A DNA stretch of 36,035 nt from Plesiocystis pacifica SIR-1 (lineage in GTDB: Bacteria; Myxococcota_A; Polyangia; Nannocystales; Nannocystaceae): assembly GCF_000170895.1 (NCBI RefSeq), contig NZ_ABCS01000096.1:1-36035 (forward strand), written 5' to 3'. Positions 7,387-17,264 of this stretch are shown piece by piece (the first letter of the stretch is position 1; every line of letters begins with the position of its first letter). The translations under genes and the position numbers were made by a program. The notes under the pieces are model-generated. The model ran no database searches, was not told the origin of the DNA, and saw only the letters and a program-made list of their open reading frames with translations.

Positions 7387-8226
7387 ATGTCCACGGCTCG
7401 CGAGATGTTCATGGCGCTCGCCTCGTCCAAGGACGATGAGCGCCATGCGGCCGTCAACGACGCGCGCCGCTCCCTGACCACGGCCAAGCTCGAGGCGCTG
7501 GACCAGGTCGAGGGCTTGGACGAGGCCGGCATGCGCCTGGTCATGCCGGGGCTCTACCAGCAGATCGTGGCCACGACGATCCAGGTCGCGGCGCGGGTCG
7601 GGGTGGCGGTCGGTGTCGCGATCGAGGCCGTCGACGAGCTGCGCAGTGAGGTCTCGATCGGGAGCTTCTCTCGCGCGGTGCGCGACCAGATGACCGAGAC
7701 CGGCGTGGCCATGAAGCGCCGCCACGGCAGCCCCATCGCCAAGCAGGTCGCCGAGATCGAGGCCCAACGCCTGGCCTGGCGCCACAACCATGAGTTCCTG
7801 TCGTGGCTCGCCTTTCGCCGCGACGACCCGCGCTACCCCGCCCACGATCGCCGCGCCCGGCTCGAGCGCTTCAAGATCGTCGACCGCTTGCTGATCGGCC
7901 GCCAGGCCATGGCCGCCCGCCTGGGCAAGCCCATGGCCGTGGCCCTCGAGGCCCACGACCGCTTCATGCTCGCCAACCGCTGGCGTCTGGACCCCCAGAT
8001 CCCCGAGCACGCCGTCGAGGCCTACGTGTGGCCGCTGCTCAGCTACCAGGGCGAGGGCCACGTCCGCGTCGAGCTCGCCCGCCACCACTACGACGCCCTC
8101 GTCGGCGCGGGCGTCGACGAGGCCACCCGGCTGCACCAGCGCGAGGCCCTCGCAGCGCTGTTCGTCGAGCAGCTCGCCGAGGGCATCGACCACGCCCCCG
8201 CCAACACCCGCTCGGGGATGGTCTAG
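7387..8226 (+). CDS. Hypothetical protein, alpha-helical
   Basis: 279 residues that I do not recognise. There is no signal peptide. A hydrophobic, Ala/Val-rich stretch (IVATTIQVAARVGVAVGVAI, residues ~60-80) may be an amphipathic or buried helix. The remainder is predicted largely helical, with many His and Arg residues (RLAWRHNHEFLSWLAFRRDD; VRVELARHHYDAL). The start is ATG with only a weak upstream site. The next gene follows after 30 bases on the same strand, also starts MST and has nearly equal length (285), so the two are probably one transcript and may act together. I see no clear sequence repeat between them, so a recent duplication is not supported. Confidence 0.75.
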   Translation: MSTAREMFMALASSKDDERHAAVNDARRSLTTAKLEALDQVEGLDEAGMRLVMPGLYQQIVATTIQVAARVGVAVGVAIEAVDELRSEVSIGSFSRAVRDQMTETGVAMKRRHGSPIAKQVAEIEAQRLAWRHNHEFLSWLAFRRDDPRYPAHDRRARLERFKIVDRLLIGRQAMAARLGKPMAVALEAHDRFMLANRWRLDPQIPEHAVEAYVWPLLSYQGEGHVRVELARHHYDALVGAGVDEATRLHQREALAALFVEQLAEGIDHAPANTRSGMV

Positions 8227-8256
8227 CCCCTCCCCCACCCCCCTCGGAGCACGCCC

Positions 8257-9114
8257 ATGTCCACGCTCATCGACCCCGCCTACCCCGCGATCGCCGAGTA
8301 CTACCTGCCCCACGTCGCCGCGACCCGAGCCCGCCTCGAGGTCGACACCCGCGTCGCCGCCCTGCTGACCGAGGACAACGGCTCGACCCAGATGCTCGGC
8401 TTCCTGATCGAGTTTTGCGCCCTCGGGATCCGCATGCTCCGTCCGGTCGAGGGCTGGCTGCGCGCCAGCGGGGAGGGCTGCGTGGCCGCGGGCTACGAGG
8501 ACCTCGGCCGCGAGCTGATCGCGGCCTCGACCGACGAGGCCCAGCGCCACCTGCTGCTCATCGACGACCTGGTCCAGCTCCTCGACATCTGGCGCGGCGG
8601 CGTCGCCCCGTGGCGCAAGGGCACCAGCTTGTCCGGCGGCCCCCCGCGGCGGCGCACCGACGACAAGTCCGACGCCCTCGCCCTCGACATGCCCGCGCTC
8701 GTGCGCCGCGACTGCCCCGAGAGCGCCGTCCGCCACGCGCTGATCCGCGAGGCCGCCAGCGACCCCAGCCAGCCCTACCTCGCCCTCGGCGTCGAGCTCG
8801 AGCTCGGCCACCTCGCGCGCACCCTCGGCCCCCGACTGTTCCGGGCCTGCGAGGCGCAGCTGGGCATGCAGGTGTTCGAGGGCATGCAGTACCTCCACAG
8901 CCGCATCGACCGCGGCGCCCTGCACAACGACCGCTGGATGCTCCAGCTCGAGGCCCTGCTGCGCGCGTGCCCGGAGCTCGGCCCGGCCGTCGCCGTGGTC
9001 GGCTGCGAGGCGACCTCGGCGATGCTCGACTTCTTCGCCGAGTGCATCGAGCGCGGCCGCCGGATTGGCCAGCACAGCGTCTACTACGACGCCGTGCTGC
9101 AGACGAGCCGCTAG
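8257..9114 (+). CDS. Hypothetical helical protein, possible non-heme iron / heme-oxygenase-like fold
   Basis: 285 residues with a CGGAG site 8 bases before the ATG. No signal peptide; predicted nearly all helical. Acidic/His motifs recur along helices: GFLIEFCALGIRMLRPVEGW, STDEAQRHLLLIDDL, LGVELELGHLARTL (an E-x-x-H), and QYLHSRIDRGALHNDRWML (H-x3-D-x4-H). Such spacing is reminiscent of ferritin-like or heme-oxygenase-like di-iron proteins (iron-containing redox enzyme family), where helix-borne Glu, Asp and His bind two irons. That is inference from motif appearance only; an unrelated helical protein is possible. It is second in a tandem pair with the 7387 gene and ends 4 bases from the stop of the convergent small Cys-rich gene. 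Confidence 0.75.
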   Translation: MSTLIDPAYPAIAEYYLPHVAATRARLEVDTRVAALLTEDNGSTQMLGFLIEFCALGIRMLRPVEGWLRASGEGCVAAGYEDLGRELIAASTDEAQRHLLLIDDLVQLLDIWRGGVAPWRKGTSLSGGPPRRRTDDKSDALALDMPALVRRDCPESAVRHALIREAASDPSQPYLALGVELELGHLARTLGPRLFRACEAQLGMQVFEGMQYLHSRIDRGALHNDRWMLQLEALLRACPELGPAVAVVGCEATSAMLDFFAECIERGRRIGQHSVYYDAVLQTSR

Positions 9115-9118
9115 CGGC

Positions 9119-9382
9119 TCACAGGCACTGCGGGGCGATGTCGGCCATGGAGGCGTTGAAGCACACGGGGTTCTTCACGCTGCTTCCGCACTGGAAGGTG
9201 CACTGGATCCCCGCCTGCAAGCACGCGAGGTCGAAGGCCTCCTCGGCCGTGGGCTCCTCGGCCTCACAGGTCTGGTCCGCCTCGTTGACGATGGTGTCCT
9301 CGAGGGCCTCGGGCGCCTCGACCTGGGGGGCGAAGGGCGCGGCGGTGGCGATGGCGATGGCGATGGCGAGCAACGACTTCAT
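9119..9382 (-). CDS. Small secreted cysteine-rich protein
   Basis: 87 residues starting at the ATG of MKSLLAIAIAIATAAPF. This is a short, typical signal peptide likely cleaved near APQVEA, leaving ~65 residues. The mature part begins acidic (EALEDTIVNEADQTCEAEEP) and carries six cysteines in the pattern TC...AC...QCTFQC...VC...QC, suggesting three disulfides. No family is recognised. A longer open frame in the same phase runs far upstream into the coding region of the neighbouring hydrolase, but the signal peptide marks the true start. It is convergent with the 8257 gene (4-base gap) and 122 bases downstream of the hydrolase stop. Confidence 0.72.
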   Translation of the reverse strand: MKSLLAIAIAIATAAPFAPQVEAPEALEDTIVNEADQTCEAEEPTAEEAFDLACLQAGIQCTFQCGSSVKNPVCFNASMADIAPQCL

Positions 9383-9504
9383 GCCGTCATATAGACACGC
9401 GCGATCGCGCGGGTCGCCGGCCGAGGGTTTGGGAGGCGCCCCAAAAATTCCCCTGTCCGATCGACCCGCGCGGGCACGCCGTGACGGCTCCGAGGTCGGG
9501 GAGC

Positions 9505-12006
9505 TCAGTCCGTCGGCATCGGCACGAAGCGCGCCGGGTCCTCGCCGACCTTGGTCTCGACGAGCTCGAGGGTCTCGACGGTGATCCCCGAGGGCGCCGT
9601 CTCCGACTCGCTCCGGAAGGGCAGGCGCAGGCCCTTGACGGTGCGGTAGTCCGAGAGCTTGACCGTCACCGGGATGCGCAGCCCGGTGGGCGTCACCTCG
9701 ACCCCGTGGACCTCGACGGCGTCGCCGGTCTTGGCGTCGACGTAGACCGTGGTCGTGGGCAGCTCGGGGTGGCTGAGCTCGACGACGTGGACCTCCCGGC
9801 CGTCGCGCTGCTCCGTGCGGACCAGGGCCTCGTCGTCGAAGTAGGGCCGCCAGTCGCCGTAGAGCACCCGCGGGTGGCCGCGGAAGGTCTGGCTGAGCTC
9901 GAGGCCCTCGAGCTGCTTGCGGGGCGAGAAGGTCGACTCGCTCCAGCCCTCCTCCCCGAGCATCACGGCGGTCATCGAGCCCAGCGGGCCCAGGTCCGTG
10001 TCCTGGCGCAGGCGCCCCTCGGCGTCGAACCACACCTCCGCGGTCGCGCTCGCCCCCGCGTTGACCAGCTCGACCTTCGAGCGCAGGTGGACCACGCCCG
10101 CCTTCTTCAAGGCCTTGGCCTTGCGCTCGGTCTTGCGCTTGCGGTGCAGCTGCTCGAGGGTCACGGCCTGCGCCGGCTCGTCGACGCGCACGAACACCCC
10201 GCCGCCGCCGGGCTGGGCGATGCTCATGCCGACGATCTCGCCCTCGCGCTCGCCCTCGCCCTTTTTGAAGGTCACGACGAAGTCCGGGTTGATGCGGAAG
10301 CGGTAGTCGCCGTTTTTGTCGGGCAGCTCGAGGTCGTAGATCATCTGCCCGACCACGTCGACGGCCAGGCGCCCGTTGTGGACCAGCACCTCGGCGCTCA
10401 TGCCCGCGTCCTCGTTGCGGTAGCTGCCCAGGTAGGGCCGGACCTCGGCGACGCTGACCTCGGGCGCGAGTTCGTAGCCCTCGCGCAGCAGCTCCATGTT
10501 CATGCCGTTTTGGTGCAGGCGCAGGGCCATGATCTGGCCGTCGGCGTCGCGGTCGAAGGAGATCGCGATGGTGTCGGTGGCCTCGAAGTAGCGCCAGCCC
10601 TCCTCGTCGGGGGCCTTGAGCGTGAACACCATCTGGCCGGGGACGTCGACGGCCAGCTTGCCGTCCTGGACGAGGATCTCGAAGTTCTGGCCGTTGAAGC
10701 CGGGCATCTCGGCGACGTAGGCCCCGACGAGCTCGCCGAAGTCCTCGCCGCCCGCCGAGCCCTCGGCGCTGGCTTTGTACTCGTCGGTCAGCAGCGCCGA
10801 CCACACGATGTTCATGCCCTCTTGCTGGAGCGGGGTCATGCTCGCGTTGGTCAGCAGCACCATGCCGATGCCGTCGTCGGGCATGAAGGCCACGGAGGCC
10901 GCGTAGCCGTCGATGTTGCCGCCGTGCTCGATGACCCGGTGGCCCTCCCACTCGCGCAGCATCCAGCCCATGCCGTAGTCGACGTCGGGGCTGATCTCGA
11001 TCTGCTTGGTCCAGGTCTCGGCCAGGGCCGCCTCGCTGACCAGGCGCTGGCCCTCGAACTCCCCGCGCCCCAGCTGCAGGCGCAGCCAGTTGCTCATGTC
11101 GAGGACCGAGGAGTAGATCGAGCCCGCGGGGGCGATGACGTCGGTGCTGCGCGGCGGCGCGACCTCGAACTCGCCGCCCTCGCCCAGGTCCGGGCGCCAG
11201 GTGTAGCCCTTGGCGCGCTTGGGGTCGGCCATGGCCGAGTCGAAGTCGACGCTCGAGTGGTCCATGTGCAGGGGCTCGAGCAGCCGGGCCTGGACCAGCT
11301 CCTCCCAGCTCGTGCCCGCAGCCTGGGCCGCCGTCATCGAGCCGGCCATGTAGGTCACGTTGTTGTAGAGGAAGCGGTCGCGAAAGGGCGCGACGGGCTT
11401 GGCCTGGGTCGCGTAGCGCAGCACCTCCGCGCGCGGGACCTTGCCCCCGGCCCACAGGATGCCCATGCGCGTGAACCCGGTGCGGTGCGCGAGCAGGTCG
11501 CGGATCGTCGCCACCTGCCCCTCTTCTTTGGCGTCTTTGACGTCGATGGCCAGCTCGAAGCCCTCGAGGTGCTGACTCGCCGGGTCGTCCCAGCCGAGCT
11601 TGCCCTCGTCGACCATCATCGCCGCCAGCGTCGAGCTGAACGCCTTGGTCGACGAGCCGATCGCAAACACGGTCTCCGCGGTCGCGGGCGTGTTCGCGTC
11701 GAGGTCGGTCACGCCGAAGCCCTCGGCGTAGATCAGCTCGTCGTCGCGGACCACGGCGATAGCCATGCCAGGGACATGGCCGCGGACCCGGGCGAGCTCG
11801 AGCTGCTCGCCGAGGTAGTCCAGGCGCGCCTCGAGCTCCTGCGTGGAGGAGTCGACCGCGGGCGCGGGCGCGGGCTGCTCGAGCTCGCCCTTGGGCTCGC
11901 AGGCGAAGAGCGCGACGACGGCCAGCGAGACCGAGACGGCGCGGGCGCCGAGCAGCGATCGCGGCGTGCTTTCAGAGGGGCTCTGGGGGCGGGAGGGCGC
12001 AGGCAC
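9505..12006 (-). CDS. Serine hydrolase lipoprotein (beta-lactamase/PBP4* fold) with LolA-like C-terminus
   Basis: 833 residues. A signal peptide ends at VALFAC (Cys36), so it is probably a lipoprotein. Residues ~58-410 are a class-C beta-lactamase/esterase-type domain: SxxK at S118-S-T-K121, YxN at Y214-N-N, and HGG at 361-363 in place of KTG. Residues ~422-620 hold two similar ~95-residue modules (GAY..GQNFEILVQDGKLAVDVPGQM and GSY..AEVLVHNGRLAVDVVGQM), like the accessory domain after many serine hydrolases. The last ~200 residues (VYVDAKTGDAV; TVKLSDYRTVKGLRLPFR) resemble LolA/LppX-type outer-membrane lipoprotein-sorting folds. It probably hydrolyses an ester or peptide in the periplasm or at the surface; substrate unknown. 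Start is GTG without a clear ribosome site. Confidence 0.88.
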   Translation of the reverse strand: MPAPSRPQSPSESTPRSLLGARAVSVSLAVVALFACEPKGELEQPAPAPAVDSSTQELEARLDYLGEQLELARVRGHVPGMAIAVVRDDELIYAEGFGVTDLDANTPATAETVFAIGSSTKAFSSTLAAMMVDEGKLGWDDPASQHLEGFELAIDVKDAKEEGQVATIRDLLAHRTGFTRMGILWAGGKVPRAEVLRYATQAKPVAPFRDRFLYNNVTYMAGSMTAAQAAGTSWEELVQARLLEPLHMDHSSVDFDSAMADPKRAKGYTWRPDLGEGGEFEVAPPRSTDVIAPAGSIYSSVLDMSNWLRLQLGRGEFEGQRLVSEAALAETWTKQIEISPDVDYGMGWMLREWEGHRVIEHGGNIDGYAASVAFMPDDGIGMVLLTNASMTPLQQEGMNIVWSALLTDEYKASAEGSAGGEDFGELVGAYVAEMPGFNGQNFEILVQDGKLAVDVPGQMVFTLKAPDEEGWRYFEATDTIAISFDRDADGQIMALRLHQNGMNMELLREGYELAPEVSVAEVRPYLGSYRNEDAGMSAEVLVHNGRLAVDVVGQMIYDLELPDKNGDYRFRINPDFVVTFKKGEGEREGEIVGMSIAQPGGGGVFVRVDEPAQAVTLEQLHRKRKTERKAKALKKAGVVHLRSKVELVNAGASATAEVWFDAEGRLRQDTDLGPLGSMTAVMLGEEGWSESTFSPRKQLEGLELSQTFRGHPRVLYGDWRPYFDDEALVRTEQRDGREVHVVELSHPELPTTTVYVDAKTGDAVEVHGVEVTPTGLRIPVTVKLSDYRTVKGLRLPFRSESETAPSGITVETLELVETKVGEDPARFVPMPTD

Positions 12007-12143
12007 GTCGCCATGAATAACGCTGGCCTGGCTCTATTCCCAGCGCCGCTGCCTCGCGAGCTCACGCGAGCGGGGCGGCCCAGGTGAAACCTCGCGCGGT
12101 TCGTCCGAGGGGCCGCCCAGGCTCAGGGCACCGTCGACGAGCG

Positions 12144-13535
<1,392 letters not shown>

Positions 13536-13723
13536 CACTTGCACACCTCTCGTTCGCCTTCCTAGCCCCAAGCTTAGCGCACGGACTCGCGCCCATGGGA
13601 AGCACTGCGAGGAACCCCGGAGTCCGCCGGGCTTCACCGCGGGCTCCCAGTGTCCCGATCCCCCGTCGGTTCGCTCCTTGGCCTCGACGCAGCTGACGGC
13701 GCGCGACGAATTTCAGCAGCTCG

Positions 13724-15160
13724 CTACCCCGCGGCCTCGGCCAGACGATCGAGGAAGGCCCGCGGGTTGGCCTTGTCCGGCGGCTCGAGCCAGCTGTCCT
13801 CGAACTCCGTCGCCGCGGTCACGGCGTGTCCCCGGGCCGACTCGTAGTCGCCCATGCGCACCTCGAGGGTCGCGGCATAAAAGTAGCGGAGGCCCCGGCG
13901 GAAAGGATCGGGCTCGGCGTCGATGTCCGCGAGCAGGGCCAGGCGCGTCACCTGCACGAGCTCGAAGGTGTCGGCGTTGGCGAGGATGATCAGCGCCTCG
14001 AGGTCGTCGACCAGGGCCGCCGCGCTCCGCTCGTCGAGCTCCTCCTCGCCGCGGGTCAGCACGCGAAGCTGCGCGGCGAGGAGCTCCGCCGCCCCCAGCT
14101 CTTCGCCGCGGTCGAGCTCCGTGGCCGCGAGCCCGAGCATCGCCCCGACGTGACCGGGTTTTTGCTCGAGGGCGGCGCCGTAGTGCCCTCGGGCGTCGTC
14201 CCAGCGCTGCGCGGCCCGGGCGATCTCGCCGCGCAGGAACACGCACTCGGCCCCCTGCCCCGGATCGCCGAGCTCCACGTAGACGCGGGCGGCGGCCTCG
14301 GCCAGCTCGTCGGCCTCGGCCAGCTCGCCCTGCTCATAGGCGATGACCGCCAACATGTAGCGCACCGCCGGATCCTCGAAGCCGCCCTCGAGGGCCGTGA
14401 CCAGGAAGGGCCGCGCCGCCGCGCCAGAGTAGCTCTGCAGCTGGACGCCAGCCCACATGTACGCCAAGTCTGGGGTCAGGTGGTACTCGGCGGCCAAGGT
14501 CGCGAGGTCGGCGTTCATGACCGCCGCGGCCCGGCGCTCGACCTCGGGGTTCGCCGGGCACGAGGCCGCGTAGCCGGCCACGCGCACCCGCGCGATGCGT
14601 GCCTGGGTCAGCAGCACCGGGTTTTGCTTGCCCGCCTCCACGGCGTCGTCGAGGTTGGTCAGCAGGGCCTCGACGGACAGGTCGCCGGGCTCGACCCGGG
14701 TCTCGGGATCCCAGTCCATGCTCCGGCCCCGCGCTTGAAGCTCGGCGATGTCCTCGGGCAGGCGCCAGGCCACGCCGCGGATGCAGGTGCCGAAGTAGAG
14801 CGAGGCCAGGTCGCCGCGGGCCACGGCGATCCAGTGGCGCCCGGCCCCGCGGTTGCCCTTGGCCAGGATCGCGTCGGCGGCCCGGGGTCGACCCGCGCGC
14901 AGCTCTTCGCGGGCCGCCTCGAGGATCGCGTAGGTCGTGGGCTCGACGTTGGGCTCGGCGACCTCGAGCAGCGGGCTCAGGTCCTGCCACGCGGGCCAGC
15001 TGCCCATGGGCACGGCGTCGCTCTTGCCCAGGCCGCGCACGCAGCCCGTCTGCGTCAGCGCGCCCCCGGACACGACCGCGAGGGCGAGCAGGCCGCGGAA
15101 GGTCAGCGCGATGGCCGTGGCAAATCGAGAGGCGGGCACGCGGCGCAACCTATCCGCCAT
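13724..15160 (-). CDS. TPR-repeat lipoprotein
   Basis: 478 residues. A hydrophobic N-terminus ends at GALTQTGC (Cys40), an imperfect lipobox that still suggests a lipoprotein. The body is helical with several tetratricopeptide-like units, clearest at VRYMLAVIAYEQGELAEADE and LRGEIARAAQRWDDARGHYG with AALEQKPGHVGAMLGLAATE, and again near the C-terminus (LRYFYAATLEVRMGDYESAR). TPR arrays bind peptides or assemble complexes; the partner is unknown. The ATG follows the stop of the 15167 gene by only 6 bases, so the two are almost surely one transcript. Cysteines in GTCIRG and ASCPANP may form disulfides outside the cytoplasm. Confidence 0.85.
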   Translation of the reverse strand: MADRLRRVPASRFATAIALTFRGLLALAVVSGGALTQTGCVRGLGKSDAVPMGSWPAWQDLSPLLEVAEPNVEPTTYAILEAAREELRAGRPRAADAILAKGNRGAGRHWIAVARGDLASLYFGTCIRGVAWRLPEDIAELQARGRSMDWDPETRVEPGDLSVEALLTNLDDAVEAGKQNPVLLTQARIARVRVAGYAASCPANPEVERRAAAVMNADLATLAAEYHLTPDLAYMWAGVQLQSYSGAAARPFLVTALEGGFEDPAVRYMLAVIAYEQGELAEADELAEAAARVYVELGDPGQGAECVFLRGEIARAAQRWDDARGHYGAALEQKPGHVGAMLGLAATELDRGEELGAAELLAAQLRVLTRGEEELDERSAAALVDDLEALIILANADTFELVQVTRLALLADIDAEPDPFRRGLRYFYAATLEVRMGDYESARGHAVTAATEFEDSWLEPPDKANPRAFLDRLAEAAG

Positions 15161-15166
15161 CCCCGC

Positions 15167-16012
15167 TCACACCAAGCGCGCGCGCCAGGTCTCGGCCGCC
15201 GCCCGCATGCGCGGCTCCTCGGCGACCTTGGCCAGGTGGACGAGGGCGTCGGGGCCGAGCAGGGCCAAGCCCGCGTCCTCGACGTGGGGCACGAGCGAGC
15301 GCGCCAGCGTGCCGGGGCCCTCGGCCCAGCTCGCGACCTGCTCGGCCTCGAGCTCGAACAGCGCCGTCGGCAGGGCGAGCCAGCGCTCGCCGATGGTCCG
15401 CAGCTCCCGGCTCTCGTGGCCGAGCCAGACCGGCAAGAGCATGGCCAGCAGCTCCGGGCCGAGGGCCTCGAGCTGCTCGCGCTCGGGCTCGCGCAAGCTC
15501 TGCTCGTCGAGGGGCAAGATCGTCGACAAGCCCTCGAGCAGGGCCTCGGGCTCGAGCTTCAGGGTGTCGAGGGTCTCACGCAGGACCTGCGCCGGGCTCG
15601 ACGCCTCGCCGCCCTCGCCCTCGCCGGTCGCTCCAGCGGCGGCCGCAGCCTCGGACTCGGGCGACGCCCGCAGGAGCTGGCGGTCGACGAGCTCGCGCAG
15701 CCAGTCCCAGGCCCCGCGCTCGTCCTCGACCTCGGCCTCGCCCTGCCCGACCACGCCGTAGCCCAGGGCCTCGAGGGTGCGCAGCCGCGCCGACAGCAAC
15801 TCTTCGGCCTCGCCCTCGCTCAGCCAGCGCCACGAGAGCATGCGACCCATGCCCAGCGCCTCGGGCTCGCGCCCGCTCCGGCTGCTGTCCTCGGCCCGAG
15901 CCTCGCGCACGTTGTAGGCGCTGCCCAGCAAGGTCCGCTTGCGGACGAGGGCCGCCCGCGCGTAGCGGTCCGGGCTCCCGGCCTGGGTAAAGATGAGGGT
16001 GTAGCCCCGCAC
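15167..16012 (-). CDS. Hypothetical protein, possible WGR-like N-terminus and helical repeats
   Basis: 281 residues if the GTG at 16012 (MRGYTLIFTQAGSPDRYARA) is the start. The frame is open further upstream, but that part would overlap the divergent Tat-signal gene and has no family character. The first ~100 residues (TLIFTQAGSPDRY; TLLGSAYNVREARAE; GEAEELLSARLRTLEALGYG) loosely follow the plan of a WGR domain: an N-terminal strand, a colour-like GSAYN strand, and a final helix ending in GY. The conserved W-G-R itself is absent, so this is speculative. The C-terminal half has HEAT-like helices (LLPVWLGHESRELRTIGERWLA). No signal peptide is seen, so it is probably cytoplasmic. It is directly upstream of the TPR lipoprotein (6-base gap). 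Confidence 0.68.
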   Translation of the reverse strand: MRGYTLIFTQAGSPDRYARAALVRKRTLLGSAYNVREARAEDSSRSGREPEALGMGRMLSWRWLSEGEAEELLSARLRTLEALGYGVVGQGEAEVEDERGAWDWLRELVDRQLLRASPESEAAAAAGATGEGEGGEASSPAQVLRETLDTLKLEPEALLEGLSTILPLDEQSLREPEREQLEALGPELLAMLLPVWLGHESRELRTIGERWLALPTALFELEAEQVASWAEGPGTLARSLVPHVEDAGLALLGPDALVHLAKVAEEPRMRAAAETWRARLV

Positions 16013-16100
16013 TTCGGTCCAGCGCGCCACGGGCCCCGTTGTACGCCGAATCGGCGGAGCTTGTAAGCCATCTGTGCGAGGTCTCGTTCCCCGGGCCGAG

Positions 16101-17126
16101 ATGCCCAAGCGAGAGCCCGCCGACACCGCCGACACCGCCGACACCGTGCCGCTCGAGCGCGAACCCAACCTCAGCCGCCGCGGCGCCCTGTGGCGCATCT
16201 TCGAGGTCGGCGTGGGGGTCGCTGGAGCCACGCTGCTGACCTCCGGGAGCACCCAGCAGGTCGCCCAGGCCCGGCGCATGCCGCCCCCCGTCGAGCCCCA
16301 GCGCTCCCTCGTCAGCCTCGAGCTCGAGACCCCCGACGGCGACTCCTTCCCCACCTTCGGCCACGCCGGCGATCGCTGGGCCGCGGGCTTCGAGGGTGAG
16401 CGCTACAACCTCCGCATCACCAACCACACGCCCAAGCGCGTGGAGATCGTCGTCACCGTCGATGGGCGCGACGTGATCTCCGGGCGCTTGGGCGACTACG
16501 TCAAGCAGCGCGGCTACGTCCTCGACCCCTTCGACAGCCTGGTCGTCGAGGGCTACCGCCAGTCCCTCGACAGCGTCGCCGCGTTCCGCTTCTCGGCCCT
16601 CGGCGACAGCTACACCGCGCGCATGGGCACCCCCGTGCACGCGGGCGTCATCGGGGTCGCGGCCTTCCAGGAGTACGAGCTGCCCCACCGCCGCCGCAAG
16701 CCCCTGGCCACCGTCGAGGGCCAGCCCTTCCCCGGAGAGGACGCCGCCCGCCCGGCCCCGCCCTCGATGATCCGCGGCGCTGGCGGGCGTCGAAAGGCCG
16801 AGGCCAAGCGCTCCGACGCGGCCGCGAGCCGGGGCTGGGCCGCGCCCGAGGACGAGGCCGCCAACGAGCTGGGCACGGAGTACGGCGAGAGCCAGTTCTC
16901 CCCGGTCGAGGAGGTGTCCTTCAAGCGCAAGCGTCGCAAGCACCCCGACCAGCTGCTCGTGCTCCGCTACGACTCCATGGACGGCCTGCGTGCCCGCGGC
17001 GTCGTCGAGCCGCCCCAGCCCCGCGAGCCCGTCCGGCCGTGGCGCGAGCCTCGGTGGCGCGAGCCCAGCCGCGACTTCGCCCCGCCCCCGCCCCCGCGAC
17101 GGGACCGGCGTTGGAACGAGTGGTGA
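16101..17126 (+). CDS. Exported protein with Tat-like signal, unknown function
   Basis: 341 residues from the ATG at 16101; a GTG at 16074 is an alternative. The N-terminus has a twin-arginine-like signal, SRRGALW, followed by a hydrophobic stretch GVGVAGATLLTSG, so export in folded form is plausible. The core, YNLRITNHTPKRVEIVVTVD followed by GRDVISG, then GYVLDPFDSLVVEGYRQS, AAFRFSALGDSYTARMG and VGVIGVAAFQEYE, matches a conserved proteobacterial protein I have seen before. In it a GY.l.P...l.I.GyR.s and FrFs....Y.A..G.....GVIGvA.F.E pattern is typical; I do not know a proven function. The C-terminal ~130 residues are Arg/Pro-rich and probably disordered, ending WREPRWREPSRDF and PPPPPPRRDRRWNEW. 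It is divergent from the 16012 gene. Confidence 0.78.
   Translation: MPKREPADTADTADTVPLEREPNLSRRGALWRIFEVGVGVAGATLLTSGSTQQVAQARRMPPPVEPQRSLVSLELETPDGDSFPTFGHAGDRWAAGFEGERYNLRITNHTPKRVEIVVTVDGRDVISGRLGDYVKQRGYVLDPFDSLVVEGYRQSLDSVAAFRFSALGDSYTARMGTPVHAGVIGVAAFQEYELPHRRRKPLATVEGQPFPGEDAARPAPPSMIRGAGGRRKAEAKRSDAAASRGWAAPEDEAANELGTEYGESQFSPVEEVSFKRKRRKHPDQLLVLRYDSMDGLRARGVVEPPQPREPVRPWREPRWREPSRDFAPPPPPRRDRRWNEW
16119..16145 (+). repeat. Three copies of a 9-bp unit
   Basis: GCCGACACC is repeated three times exactly, encoding ADT-ADT-ADT near the N-terminus of the Tat-like protein, before the twin-arginine motif. Possible slippage site. Confidence 0.85.
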
Positions 17127-17155
17127 ACCAGGTGAGCCAGGTGAGCCAGGTACCA
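17122..17155 (+). repeat. 9-bp tandem repeat spanning a stop codon
   Basis: GGTGAACCA, GGTGAGCCA, GGTGAGCCA and a partial GGTACCA. The first TGA is the stop of the 16101 gene, and each following full unit places another TGA in the same frame, so the gene ends in three in-phase stops. The remaining gap to 17319 (about 165 bases) contains the hairpin at 17265-17295 and nothing else I can support. Confidence 0.8.
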
Positions 17156-17264
17156 GCTGACCCAGGCTACTCGCGCCAGTGGGAACACGCGTGACCTGAT
17201 CGATCCCCCGCGTCGCCGGTCATCGCCGCGGTCGGGCTGTCTTGGACGGTTCAGCGGACCTTCG

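Noticed and set aside
9383..11455. Long in-frame extension upstream of the 87-residue Cys-rich protein
   Set aside because: The extension lies inside the serine hydrolase gene in another frame and is Arg/Gly/Pro-rich; a good signal peptide at 9382 marks the real start.
17122..17155. Collagen-like Gly-Glu-Pro repeat in one frame of the 9-bp repeat
   Set aside because: Only three units, no start or continued frame; it is a simple repeat over a stop codon.
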